DNA from: Onthophagus taurus
Lineage: Eukaryota; Arthropoda; Insecta; Coleoptera; Scarabaeidae
NCBI RefSeq assembly: GCF_036711975.1
Contig: NC_091973.1
Span: forward strand, 20,894,001-20,958,000
Reading direction: 5' to 3'
DNA length: 64,000 nt
Shown: in pieces, positions 1 to 10,556 of the stretch
Layout: each line of letters begins with the position of its first letter
Position numbering within the stretch: the first letter of the stretch is position 1
Notes under the pieces: model-generated
Seen by the model: the letters and a program-made list of their open reading frames with translations, nothing else
The model's database searches: none
What the model was told of the DNA's origin: nothing
Position numbers and translations under genes: made by a program

Positions 1-990
1 TTGGGGAGGAATTGGAACTTTAATTTAACTTTACATTACTAATAACATCAAGGGAACGATGTTCATTTTATTGGGACGAGATTTGAGGTTATGGACGTAT
101 CATGCAACGGTGCACAGTATACTTTGCTAATATTTATTTTTGAACCTTGATAGGGCTCAAACCAATAAACATACCCTTCCTTAGAGGCGCCAACCCAGAG
201 TTTATAGCCATATCTTATTGGCTTGCCATAAATGAACTGCTTACAGGAGTGACGACCGAAATACGGAATCATGGTTTCATCTATTGAATGGTTTTTTGTA
301 CGAATTCCTTTTCCATAAATTTTTTGTTCAAATGCTCGAAAAGAGGTGTAACCTTTGCAAATTTGTCTTGTTGATCTAGCGTGGAATTGTCAGCCAAATG
401 AAAGTTTGATAAAATAAATTCAAACTTATCTCTACTGATACATTCTGTTACCATACTATTGTTAGCGTCTCTATCACGTTCCCAAAACATTCTTCGCCGT
501 GGAGTAATTACGTATCCACTAATAATAAGAACTCCAAGAAAAGCTTTTATTTCGGATTCCAGAACTTCTTGAAAACGATTCTTTTCTTTAGCGTATCTAT
601 TTGTTTCAGTTGTTATTAGGTTTATAAGATCTTTATCAAAAAAATCTAGGACCACTCAAGAGGTGTTTTGTTTTCAGAAGAAAAGTTTTCTTGCGATTCA
701 TCACAAAAACTTGGAGGTAAATCATTTTTTATCCAATGATAAGTTTTCCTTTTTTTGTACATTTTTTTCTTGTTTTGAAATTTTCTGGCCAACTCTGATA
801 ATGGGATATTATCATCAGTATCATACGAACTACTAACATGATCACCAAACAATTCTACAGTTGCTTGCAATTGAGAACCTGGTAAATTGTTTATTGACAT
901 TTGATCTTCTTCCCCTGAATCTTCGTGAGTGAGATTACCACACGCATTTATTGGTTCTAACATGGTAATATTCTCAACACGTCCAACCAT
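1..990 (-). pseudogene. piggyBac-family transposase, frameshifted and cut by window edge
   Basis: Three consecutive reading frames on the minus strand (646-990, 281-655, 63-272) read as one piggyBac/PGBD-type transposase. The first holds an acidic N-terminus. The second contains the FLGVLIISGY and FERDRD-like region (seen as MFWERDRDANNS) of the DDE_Tnp_1_7 domain. The third has the DETMIPYFGRHSCKQFI block followed by GKPIRYGYKLWV, which is highly typical of the family. The frame breaks near 650 and again near 272-285 inside the DET block, so the gene is dead. The C-terminal half lies beyond base 1. Family membership is clear from motif order; activity is excluded by the frameshifts. Confidence 0.85.
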
Positions 991-1983
991 TTCTTCGTCT
1001 TCTTGTAATAAATGGTTCTTTCATATTCTTTGGTTGTTACAAGTTTAAGTGTTCGTTATAATAAAACTAATAACATTTTTCTAAAAAACTGTTTATTCTT
1101 TGATATGTTGTTATAGACTGCTCAATTCAACGTATCCAAAGTTATACATTCAGTTCGTTTCATAACGGATATGCATCGTCGACAAGTATCTAATTGTTAC
1201 AATATGCTGATGCATATCCGTTCAACTTACTTGTATTTCTTGTTATACATATATTTAATTCTATTTATTTTATAGTTTTATTAATTCTTAATTTCCCCAT
1301 TACACTCTTCAAGCATTGCAAGTGCTTCATTGAGTAAAACATTTCTGAAATAAATTGTATGCTATGTTCCTGGCGTACTACATATAGGACATCAAAAAAC
1401 AATTTTGATTTACTAAGATTTATGGAAAGCATTTCGATTCAAACAACTGCACATCGAAAGATGAACATATTTTTAATAATAATATAAGAAAATTTTAATT
1501 TTCGTCGTTTTTACCGATTTATAAACCCACGATGATCTCATACGACGGTGAAGTTGTTACTGAAGGTATATACGCGAGTGGGCGAGGAAAAATTACTAAT
1601 ACCTAAATCGTGTTACAACTTGTTCCTGGTGTCCTACATGTAGGACGCTAGGCATATCTGGGTTAAGTAACCTCGGGTGTTGGAGGGGTGCAATCACCTT
1701 GGTGCAAATCGCCTGGATGTCCCCGGCACCTGGGGCCAATCCAAAATACGGGGCGGATGTTTTACAATAATTTTCTGAACCAACGAGGGAATTTGAGAAA
1801 GGGAACAATTTTTGACCACGGGGCCGGAAGATAACATCCGCCACTAGCTAATCCCAAAAATCATCACATAATTCTCAAACTGTCTTGGCGTAAGCGAACC
1901 CTCGCCCTTACACGTATTTTCTCCCGGCATCTTCCCTTCCATCAGGACGCTGGCGAAAGTTGTGTCGTTTATCACTAACCCTT
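991..1983. other. Non-coding spacer with small inverted repeats
   Basis: No convincing gene. A 13-bp inverted repeat (AACGGATATGCAT at 1164-1176, its reverse complement at 1210-1222) can form a hairpin and may belong to the 5' end of the piggyBac element. A perfect 16-bp palindrome lies at 1631-1646. An open frame at 1596-1844 (minus) has no recognisable domain and I do not call it a gene. Confidence 0.4.
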
Positions 1984-2583
1984 CTATGTTTTCCCATAGA
2001 AATGGTACAGGCGATATGTCCTGTGCATCTCATAACACATTTCCTTGTTCACCGGGTAGATGTATGACGACAATCCGTTCCGTACGGCTGACATATGGGA
2101 GTGCATATCGCAGTGACTAACCATCCTAGTCATGTGGATTTTACACTGGACGATGGGTATCATCTCCACCTCGTTGAATTGAACAAGTTGCACCTTCTCC
2201 ATCGACTCCGTGACGGTGTTGGCTCGCGTCTTGCAGGCTCCGATGTCCGTGAGGCTGAAGGTGATGATGTTCATTTTCGTGTTCTGGCAATCGTAGGTGA
2301 TAATGGCTCCGCAGGCGACAATGCTGAAGATGCCACGAACGCGATGACCTAGAGATGTAATGTAGACGGGGAAGAACACTACCGCCACCAATGTAACGTA
2401 GGCGGAGGAAAGGGACACCCGCCACCAATGTAACGGGCGCTGCCGCCAATATAACGTGGACGGGTTAAAGGGAACACCGCCACCAACGTTATGCGGACGG
2501 AAAATGAAAGAAGTACGGTAGCGTGTACTTACAGAAAAAGAGAAAAAATTATAGAAGATTTTTGAGATGCTGCCATCAGGCAA
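1984..2583 (-). pseudogene. Chuvirus-like glycoprotein fragment (endogenous viral element)
   Basis: The C-terminal two thirds of this 199-codon frame show the cysteine pattern of the N-terminal ectodomain of chuvirus-type glycoproteins, which insect BEL/Pao retroelements are known to have captured. Visible pieces are ITYDC, a FSLTDIGAC segment, a QLVQFNEVEMIPIVQCK segment, a CDMHSHMSAVRNG segment and a later Cys before a Met-His pair. The first ~70 codons look like read-in from non-coding repeats (GGG/ACC-rich direct copies at about 2380-2490). No transmembrane anchor or fusion domain is present downstream, so only an N-terminal fragment survives. The family call is from remembered motif spacing, not from a search. 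Confidence 0.55.
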
Positions 2584-2599
2584 GTTACGTACTTGGCCG

Positions 2600-3260
2600 A
2601 ACGGTTTAAGAAGTTAATGAGTAAAAGGAGGGAGGATCGTAGCCCTTGTGTTGAAATTGAAATAATACGAAACAAGAATTTATATAAAAAAATATTAATA
2701 TATTAAATTAAGGAAAATAAAATATTAAAAAAAAAATAGAAAAATAAAACAACCAAAAAAATCAAGTTAAAATATTAAAGAAGAAAAAGAAAACTAATTG
2801 AACAAATTTTGGATAACGGAACGTTAATTATGGATACAAATACTAGCGATGGTTATGAGTTTCAAGAACAATAGTAATTAATTATGCTTACTTATTCTAC
2901 GCCACGACGACACTCTTCCACTAGGATTCGGACGCTTCAGGAGCTGGCTTCAAGGCACAATTTCGATAGAAGGATTCGATTTCTCTAGCAAATTACCCAG
3001 CACAAACCACCAGCGTATTTAGAGCCTTTCCGAATTTAGTATTCAGAATTTAAATTAAAAATAAAATAAAATGGATCGAACTCAAGGGGAGGGCTGTAGC
3101 TTCTATATACCTTGGTAGTTGGTACTCAACTCCTCGAGTCGAACTCGGTGGCGCATCAACGCCTCACGCGATAAAGCTGACTTAAGCAAAATAATTATAC
3201 AAAACGCAATTTAATATACAGGGCGGTTTGTTACATCACCCCCTTCCTTAGAAAGGAATG
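2600..3260 (-). mobile_element. LTR-like segment with polypurine tract
   Basis: On the minus strand a purine tract (AAGGAAGGGGGTGATG, near 3228-3244) is followed by TGTAACAAACC, the arrangement of a 3' polypurine tract and LTR start in BEL/Pao or gypsy elements. The LTR body would run towards about 2640. No partner LTR was found, so the borders are uncertain. The A-rich stretch at 2660-2870 holds no gene. Confidence 0.35.
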
Positions 3261-3612
3261 TGTGCCTTGAGGTGCCATTCCTATTGCGTTAATCCCTTAC
3301 AACGCAGAAGAACGTACAACGCTTAAAGTTGTACACAAGTTGTAAACCTTAAAACTAACACCATTAAATTCTTCAACGACACCCACTTCTAAAGTTCCTA
3401 AAGATCACTTTCATACTACAGTCCCTTTCACATTCCAGTAGGTAGGTGCGTTGAGTCTACAAAATAAGATAAAAATATTACCAGTAACAGTTTACAATAA
3501 AAGTTAAAAGATAATAATAATTAATGATTGAACAGTTTACAGCAATGAAGACAATGGGATTATATTATTTAGCTTTTTAGAATACATGTTGTGGTAGTCC
3601 CTTCGTAATTGT

Positions 3613-3852
3613 TTATACTGTTTCTCTGGATACTCCTCTTCTTACCACACGTCGTTTTATGTGTCTTGTGTACGCCTTGAGTACTTTAATAACGAAGCTA
3701 ATAACCATCATGACAAACAGGATATAGAACATAACGGTGAGATCATTTGATACGGATAGATGGGACTCTTGAACCACAAAGTTCGCATTAATGGCTCCAT
3801 TTTCGATGAGTTCCTGATTAGGGTGAACCTCTTTTGACTGCGTTTTTCCCAT
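3613..3852 (-). CDS. Small predicted N-myristoylated membrane protein of a retroelement
   Basis: A 79-residue ORF from the ATG at 3852. It opens with MGKTQSK, a good N-myristoylation signal (Gly2, small residue at position 6, Lys at 7). About 20 hydrophobic residues follow (TVMFYILFVMMVISFVIKVL), then a basic tail (RHIKRRVVRRG). Small proteins with an MG-x-x-QSK start, one transmembrane helix and a basic tail recur in insect transposon-rich sequence; their function is unknown to me. It lies just upstream, on the same strand, of the polypurine tract and LTR-like segment, so it may be the last ORF of that element. An upstream frame extends to 3966 but lacks the myristoylation start. Confidence 0.5.
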   Translation of the reverse strand: MGKTQSKEVHPNQELIENGAINANFVVQESHLSVSNDLTVMFYILFVMMVISFVIKVLKAYTRHIKRRVVRRGVSRETV

Positions 3853-4154
3853 AGTTGTTTTTCGGCTCGGTCGTTGCGATATTATTACCAAACTGATACC
3901 ATACTGCTTGTGGACGGAGGCGTCTTTATATATGTGTTCATAAAGTGTGCCAAGCTGACGGTGCACAACAATTAGTTGTTATTTCCCAATCACTTTATAA
4001 CATCCGCATTATGATATTGAGCTAACCTCTATTTATTGACGGATTTCCCGACTTGGTAGGAGCATCCAATAATTATAGATATGTATCTATATCTATTTAT
4101 ATATCTATTTATCATATCTATATCTTTATTATATTTCTATCTTTGTACCATTTT

Positions 4155-5500
4155 ATATGGGGTATATATATTCTGTATTTATTATATTTATATCGTTTTA
4201 TATTTCTATGTATTTTATATGGGGTATATATTCTGTATTTATTATATTTATATCTTTTATATTTATATGTATTTTATATGGGGTATATATATTCTGTATT
4301 TGTTATATTTATATCGTTTATATTTCTATGTATTTTATATGGGGTATATACAGGGTGTATCTGAATGACGTGCCCAAACTTCAGGGGGTAATTCTTTAGG
4401 CAATTTTAAGGGTACTTTCTCATATAAACTATCAGCGATTTCGACTCCCCTGCGGAGCTACGCCCCTTCAAAAATTGCGAAAAATTTTGGGTTATTATAT
4501 TTTTCCCGAAAACCATTAACACCAAGAAAATGAAATTTGGGAAATATGTTTAGCTTATAATAGGGCATGTTTCGAGCCTATTTGTACTTTCAATCTTCTC
4601 TTCTAAGTTACTAAACATAACCACCCCCGTTCAATTTTTGTCTAGATCTTTTTTATGACGATGATAAATACCTTGGAAATATTTTATTTAGATAGACCAA
4701 AATATTCTAAAACTTTTTTGTCTCTCTGATGTTCTTCGAAAAGTTAATAGTTTCTGAGAAAAAAATTAATTAAGCAAAGACTAACTGTTAAGCTGTAGCG
4801 TTGTTAATCGAAAGTTGGAATGAATTTTTAAAGAAAAAATCTTAGCAGGCTTAGCAATCTTTGTCAGAAATATTTTTGACGTTTAAATGTCAGTGGTTTT
4901 CTTACTATTATTATTGTTTTATTTAAAATTTTGAAACATCGAGTGAACGAGCGTAAATGCGGTAGAACTTTATTCATAAATTAATTTTCTTTTTAATAAA
5001 TAAAATTTTGACAAAAAAAATTAGTAGTTTTTGGAAAAATTTTAGAGAGACAAAAAAGATTTAGGATACTTTCATCTACCTATGTAATTTTTTTTTTAAT
5101 GTATTTACCCTCTGCATAAAAAAATTTTAGCAAAAATGTAAAGGGGGTGGTTACGTTTAGTAGTTTAGAAGGATAGGTTGAAAGTCCAAATAGGGTGAAA
5201 ACGTGCCCTACTACCAGTTAAACATATTCCCCAAATTTCGTTGTCCTAGCGTTTATGGTTTTTGAGAAAAAAAAATTAAACCAAAATTTTCCGCCATTTT
5301 TGGAGGGGTGTAGCTCCTTAGGGGAGCCCAAGTCGCCCATGGTTTATATATCAAAGTACCCTTAAAATTGCCTAAAGAATCACCCCCTGAAGTTTGGGCA
5401 TGTCATTGAGATACACCTTGTATATTCTGTATTTATTATGTTTATATCTTTTATATTTCTATATATTTGTATGGGGTATATATTCTGTATTTTTTATATT
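4155..5500. repeat. AT-rich ~60-bp minisatellite, interrupted by a foldback element
   Basis: Units containing GGGGTATA followed by TATTCTGTATTTATTAT recur at about 4159, 4221, 4280 and 4341, with periods of 62, 59 and 61 bp. The next copy is at about 5473. The array was split by the element at 4351-5420. Long open frames here come only from the repeat. Confidence 0.8.
4351..5420. mobile_element. Foldback DNA transposon / long-TIR MITE
   Basis: The left end reads CAGGGTGTATCTGAATGACG and the right end is its imperfect reverse complement (ends ATACACCTTG). The two arms stay complementary with substitutions for at least 350-400 bp each, including the paired segments around 4400-4440 and 5350-5400 and the 'cataaccaccccc' / 'gggggtggttacg' blocks near 4620 and 5150. 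The element is therefore essentially one large imperfect palindrome with no coding capacity. It sits between TATA steps of the surrounding minisatellite, consistent with a TA-type target duplication. Superfamily unassigned. Confidence 0.75.
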
Positions 5501-6359
5501 TATATCTCTATCTCAAGACACGATCATATTTCTTCTAACGGGTTCATAAGTCATACCCTTTTCTACCTCTAAACTCTAAACCTTTTCCATACTTTTCGGA
5601 TTTAGAAGGAGGGTCTTCCTTATGGAGATCGTGGTCAGACGACCATACCTCACTGAACGTATCGGCTCTCGTGAGCGGTAACCCATCATTGGAGAAGGGT
5701 ACTAAGTCACACACTTTTCTACCTCTAAACTCTAAACCTTTTTCATACCTTTCGGATTTAGAAGGAGGGTCCGGCCCACATCTGGTCGCCGAAGCCAAAC
5801 AATATGAGGCGCCGTTATTATTTGGATGGATTAATATAGTGAGGATAATTCCAACATTATTCTTTCCTCCAGTTTTGCTAATAGGGTAGCCCCAAAGTGT
5901 CGATGTTATCTGGAAACAGTGTACGAGCATCAGAGTTCTTCGAGACATAATTATACCAAAATACAATAAAAAAAAATGTATCCAGTTTGATTTTTAAACA
6001 GTTCAAAATAACTTTTACAACATTATTACACATTATTAACATTAGTTATCAGAGTTCCCAAAAGGGTTACAATATTTATTATGATTCCTTACTTACTTTA
6101 ACAATAAAATGGAAAGAGAAAAAAAAATTCATAAAACATAAAATGAATTTTTACGGAAACATTTAATGTTGGGAGAAGAAAAAGAAGAAAACAAACAAAT
6201 CATATTAGTGGATAAACCTTCTCCCGTATTCATCCACTAATCCTCTCCACCCTGGTGTTAAACCACTTAAAATACCAGCGGTTGACCCTAGCTCTGTTCA
6301 AAGAGACGACAGCCTGCCTAGAGCTGGTAAGTTGGCATCACCCATAGGATACAATTTAT
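5501..6359. other. Non-coding region with a partial direct repeat
   Basis: A ~60-bp motif (CTACCTCTAAACTCTAAACC and neighbours, through GAAGGAGGGTC) occurs twice, at about 5560-5620 and 5720-5775. It creates a repetitive open frame on the minus strand that I do not regard as a gene. The rest is A/T-rich without recognisable content. Confidence 0.4.
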
Positions 6360-6818
6360 AAACCTATTGCGTTTAACCATTTTTCTTTATTGTCTAAGAA
6401 TATTTTTAGTAAGTTTAATATTTCATTGGCTTTCTCAAATAACAATTCCATTCTTAAACTTTTATCCAATTATCACTATAAAGATTTTAATCATTTGAAG
6501 GAAAGTGGGGTGTACTCTATCAGTTGCTCTAATTGTAATGGTATTTACATTGGTCAAACAGGGAGAAAATTGGAAACTCGTATTAGCGAGCACAAACACA
6601 AAATACAATCCAACGTTTACAAACACAAAATTGAAACGGGGTATAAAATTGATTATGACAACACATCTTTAATTCACAAATGTCAGAAGGGTTTTAGGTT
6701 GGATCTTTTGGAATTGCTGGAGATTCACAAACTGAATTTAAACAATAATTATACAACTTTAAATGATCAAATTCCAAATTTGTATAAACCTTTATTTACA
6801 TACCTAAATTTAAAATAA
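6360..6818 (+). pseudogene. Penelope-like element, C-terminal GIY-YIG endonuclease fragment
   Basis: The frame has the GIY-YIG nuclease start GVYSISCSNCNGIYIGQTGR with the element-specific CxxC insert, then LETRISEHK (catalytic Arg) and a tail ending in LYKPLFTYLNLK. This is the 3' end of a Penelope-like retroelement. The reverse transcriptase upstream is missing and no ATG opens the frame (it continues from about 6360), so it is a 5'-truncated copy. The family call rests on the GIY...YIG and CxxC arrangement. Confidence 0.8.
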
Positions 6819-7503
6819 TAATTCAATTTACAAGTTATATTCATTTTTGGCGCTCTTCAAATTCTATATTTCGTTTTCACTTTTTCCTTTTTTCTCTTTT
6901 TCTTTCTCTCATTTCTTTTCAGTGTGTTTTTCACATTTGTCCTCAGTCTCGTTTCATCACGTCTCTTTAAAGGATCAACATATTTTTCAACAAGGTAAAT
7001 CTTTGTTATTAAGTGATTTTTACCTGCGTTTAGTTGTTTTTTATATTTTTTATTTTATTGTTTTTCTTTTTTTTTTCTCTCCTTTTTTTGTCTAATTTTT
7101 TATTTTTCTTCTCCTTTTTAGCGTTTAAAATAACGTTTTTTTGCTGTCGCCATTTTAATCGTTTTGCTGTACACGTTTAACAACGCATTATATTGCCTTC
7201 AGCTGTATACATGCTTTCAATTTGCTTTGTTTCAAATGCTTTGTGATGATCTTCAGTTTACAATATTAGTCTTCTATTGACAGTAAGTAGTTTTTTGGAA
7301 TTTTATATTTTATATTTTTAACATGTTTTAATGTGTTTTTTAAATAGTTTTTGTAATTTTATTATAAAAATTGTGACATCATTCCCTCCTTTATTTCTAA
7401 AACTCCAATTATAACGACGTTTCGGGAAATATGGGAACATTTCCCATATTATGACATATTCATATTACTATGGTAATTCAATATATACTATATTATAAAC
7501 ACG
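6819..7503. other. T-rich 3' tail and ribozyme-like motifs of Penelope-like elements
   Basis: T-rich sequence without genes. Two minus-strand segments (about 7228-7255 and 7411-7450) have the order CTGA(A)GAT...GAAAC or ATGGGAAA...CCGAAACG around a short stem, resembling the degenerate hammerhead-type ends of Penelope-like elements. Support is by eye only. Confidence 0.3.
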
Positions 7504-8373
7504 ATGAACAATTATATATATAGAGCGATAAAATTGACAGATAAACCCTTTTTGAAAGAAATGAAACAAAAAATTTATGATATTTTGTTAAATAATTTTT
7601 ATCCCAAGCACTTGATCAATAACTCATGGTTTACGATACTAAATAATATACAAAGACTGGAAGTCACAACAAATAACACAACCACACAAGATAATCATCA
7701 AAAAACTGGGAATGCAGATGCAGAAAATGGAAAAGGAGATATGAACAAAAAGAATAAGCCAATTTTTAGACAATCCTTAATTACATAATTCATACCTAGA
7801 CAGAGTAATATAGAGCAGATTTGTCAGGAAAACGATGTTAGTACTCAAGGAATTAATAGCAAAAGTACTCATAATAAAGAATTTTGTAAAATCAAATATA
7901 TACCAGCACTAACAAATAAAATAACGAACATCTTTAAAAAGTATGAAATATCCGAAATAAAATTCGCTAAATACAATAACAACAAAATCGGCACCTTAAT
8001 ATCAAACATGAAGGACAAAATCAAAACTTTAGATAAAGTAGATACTATATACCAATTAAATTGCATGGATTGTAATAAAATATATATAGGGGAATCAAAA
8101 CAACATCTTAAAAAACGAATACAACACAAATACGATACTAAACAAATAAAAATTCAAAACAAAACAGCTTTGTGCCAACATTCTGTAACTTTAAGTCATA
8201 AGTTTGATTTCGATAATCCTAAGATATTAACAACAAATAAAAACATACAAATAAGGAAAAATTTAGAGTCAATCTTCATAACAAAAAATAATAATAAAAC
8301 AGTTAATTTTAAAACCGCTGTAGGAAGAATAGGGGCACATTATGCGGATATTTTAAATAAATTAGTGATATAA
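7504..8373 (+). pseudogene. Penelope-like element, RT end plus GIY-YIG domain (second family)
   Basis: Frame 7504-7788 reads NNYIYRAIKLTDKPFLKEM..., matching the end of the reverse transcriptase in Penelope-like elements. After a stop/frameshift near 7785 the sequence resumes in other frames and reaches a GIY-YIG-type domain at about 8008-8373: YQLNCMDCNKIYIGESKQH, then LKKRIQHK, with an E in LESIFI. It differs clearly from the copy at 6360-6818, so it is a separate lineage. The 5' end is truncated and the ORF is broken. Confidence 0.7.
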
Positions 8374-8647
8374 TAGAATATAGGAGAGAAAACAGGTTTA
8401 GGACAAAGGAATACAATTGTTATCTGACCTTGTATGAAAATTTCTCTTAGACTTGATTCGTAAGCATGATAAGATGTATCGGAATAAATTTAAGAAACAA
8501 TTAGTGATAAAAATTGATAATAGTCTTAGGTAAGAATCATATTCTATAAACTAAACAAAAAATCTTTTGTGAGTTAAGTGTATGGAGATTGTTTTTCATG
8601 TTTGTAATAGTAATTATGTTATTTTTAATTTGGTAATTCGTGTTTCT
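8374..8647. other. Non-coding spacer
   Basis: A/T-rich; likely the 3' untranslated end of the preceding Penelope-like fragment. Nothing else seen. Confidence 0.3.
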
Positions 8648-9321
8648 TTAGGTACTTCCAAATTGAACATTGTCTAATTGTTGAAGCGATGGGATTACGT
8701 CATTTTGCAAAATGTTTAAATACTTATGACCATTTAAATTTCCTTCTATGAAAAAAGGACCGATAATATGGTCACCTACTAAGCCAGCCCAAACATTTAA
8801 TTTTTGGGGATATTGTGTACGAGCCGCATAAACTTTGTGTTCATTGTCACGACTCCAATATCGAGCAACGCTGGGATTATGCCGACCATGCAAAAGAAAT
8901 GTAGATTCATCGATAAATAAAATGTTTTTTATAAAATCCACATTTCCGTTGGCCATTTCCATCACAGTAAAGCAAAATTCCGCCCTGGTAATATTATCGT
9001 TCTCGCAGAGTTCCTGACGGCAACATGGCTGATAGCAAACGTCTCCGCAACTTGTCTGCTTGACTGATTTTTATTGCGTTCAACATCAGCACATATCATC
9101 GTATCACGTAACTCATCTCTTTTACCCCTTCGTAATTTGTGTTTCTGTGGAGACACACATCCATGTCGCTCAAAGTTTTTAATAATATTTGAAATTGTTC
9201 CGCGACTAGGAATTGATCTGTTTTCACAGGCCACAGGAAACAAATTAATTATTTGGGCTACAGAATTGCCACCATAAAACCATTTTATAATCTGTACCTT
9301 TTCCGCTACAGTAAACAACAT
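8648..9321 (-). pseudogene. Tc1/mariner-superfamily transposase, two-frame relic
   Basis: The upstream frame (9321 to 8962) begins MLFTVAEKVQIIKWFYGGNS and continues with a homeodomain-like helix-turn-helix ending VSPQKHKLRRGKR, the DUF4817-type N-terminus of some insect DDE transposases. The second frame (8965 to 8648) has the first catalytic block FIDESTFLLHGRHN, then VWAGLVGDHIIGPFFIEG and LNILQNDVIPSL, typical of the DDE core. The frames meet with a shift at about 8962-8965. The third catalytic acidic region is missing because the sequence ends at about 8648, so the copy is dead and 3'-truncated. Confidence 0.75.
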
Positions 9322-9615
9322 CTTAGTTTTTTTTTGCTAGGGTTAACTGCAAAGCGATGCGACCAACTTCGCCTCTCAACAATCTATGAACGATTCAATT
9401 TGTGCATTACCCTTACGCTTGTTTATCCCCCACTTAACGACACCGAATATACACACACACGTATACTTATACGTACGTCCGTGTTGGGTGTATCTCCTAA
9501 AATTAAAGTTACCAATCGGTATATTTTATAAGTTTAATTGCAATATTGTCCAAAATTAATTTAATATATTCTCGAGTGATTTTAACTTTATGTTTTCTCC
9601 TTTTAAATTTAGTTA

Positions 9616-9650
9616 TCACTGAGGATGGGGCTAGCCCCGAAACTAGTTTG
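9616..9650 (+). other. Hammerhead-like stem at a Penelope-type terminus (degenerate)
   Basis: CTGAGGATG, a perfect 12-bp palindrome GGGGCTAGCCCC (9627-9638), then GAAAC (9639-9643). Penelope-like terminal repeats carry minimal hammerhead motifs of this layout (CTGATGA, stem, GAAAC). Here the first core block is altered, so self-cleavage is doubtful. Confidence 0.35.
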
Positions 9651-9651
9651 A

Positions 9652-10110
9652 CTACAAATATATTAAATATAGCAAGTTAAGAAGTTTTTTCGTTTTATTT
9701 TTTAAATAATTCACTTGCAACATGGATCTACACTCTAAATCCTTTTCTTTAGCCTCCCGATACCCTAGGAGGGGGGGGATGTTGAGATTATTTTTGTTAA
9801 ATAGCTTCAAATCTGGTTGGGGGTTTCTCATTCTATGAGATCTTCTCAGGAAGTCAGTATCATCGGTTTGGGTTAAATCGATGAAATCTGTAATTACTTC
9901 CTTAGGAGCAGTTGACGAATTACCATGTAGTAAAATATTAAAAGGGTTCTTTACTTCGTTTTCCTCCTTATCGCCCTCAGACAATGTTACCCTACCTAAA
10001 GTTGGTTCAACCTGAGTATTAATAATTTCTTTTTCATTTTTGAGATATTGTTGCTCAATTTTGTCCTCTACTTTATCATTGTACGTTGGTTGTTCAAGAT
10101 ACTTTTTTAA
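9652..10110 (-). pseudogene. Ty3/gypsy polyprotein tail fragment (copy 1)
   Basis: The frame includes KEVITDFIDLTQTDDTDFLR, the basic RRSHRMRNPQPDLKLF and IPPLLGYREAKEK. A near-identical segment lies at 39666-39935 next to a gypsy integrase, which identifies it as the region downstream of integrase in that family. Upstream codons (to about 10110) continue open as a charged linker. No integrase remains here. A DLTQTDD stretch resembles a SUMO-interaction motif but may be chance. Confidence 0.6.
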
Positions 10111-10556
10111 TTTATCTAGATGTACATGTAGATAAACATGTACATGTAGACATCAATCTAAAATGGCGTGAAATTGCTGAATCGATTTAAACTGGTTGAA
10201 AATTATCTGAAATGTTTTAAAACCTTGCAAAATGTTCTAGGAACACATAAAATTAGCTGCAACCGCTTAAAATCTAGTAAACTCATTTAAAATTAGTTAA
10301 GATAATCCAAAATTGTCTTCAAGTCATCTAAAATTGTTCAAAATAAGGATTAAAATAGTGTTGCTGTTAAACCAACTAAATGATGAAAAATTTAGAATCA
10401 AATGAATGTTACTTTAAAGTTATATGTAGGGCTATAAAGGGTTAAAGATTTATATTCCCAAAATGATTTCAGTTTTGCCATCTACGTTTGAATCGTCCAG
10501 ATAATAAAACACAAGGATTTAGTAAATACAAAAGCAAATATATTTATGTTTATTTA
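10111..10556. other. Non-coding spacer
   Basis: Contains an imperfect palindromic TACATGTA-rich stretch (about 10106-10155) and A/T-rich sequence with scattered 'aaattgtc/aaatta' words. No gene seen. Confidence 0.3.

Noticed and set aside
4053-4399. Three overlapping Tyr/Ile-rich open frames on the plus strand
   Set aside because: They are translations of the AT-rich minisatellite and end at the foldback element; no start context or domain.
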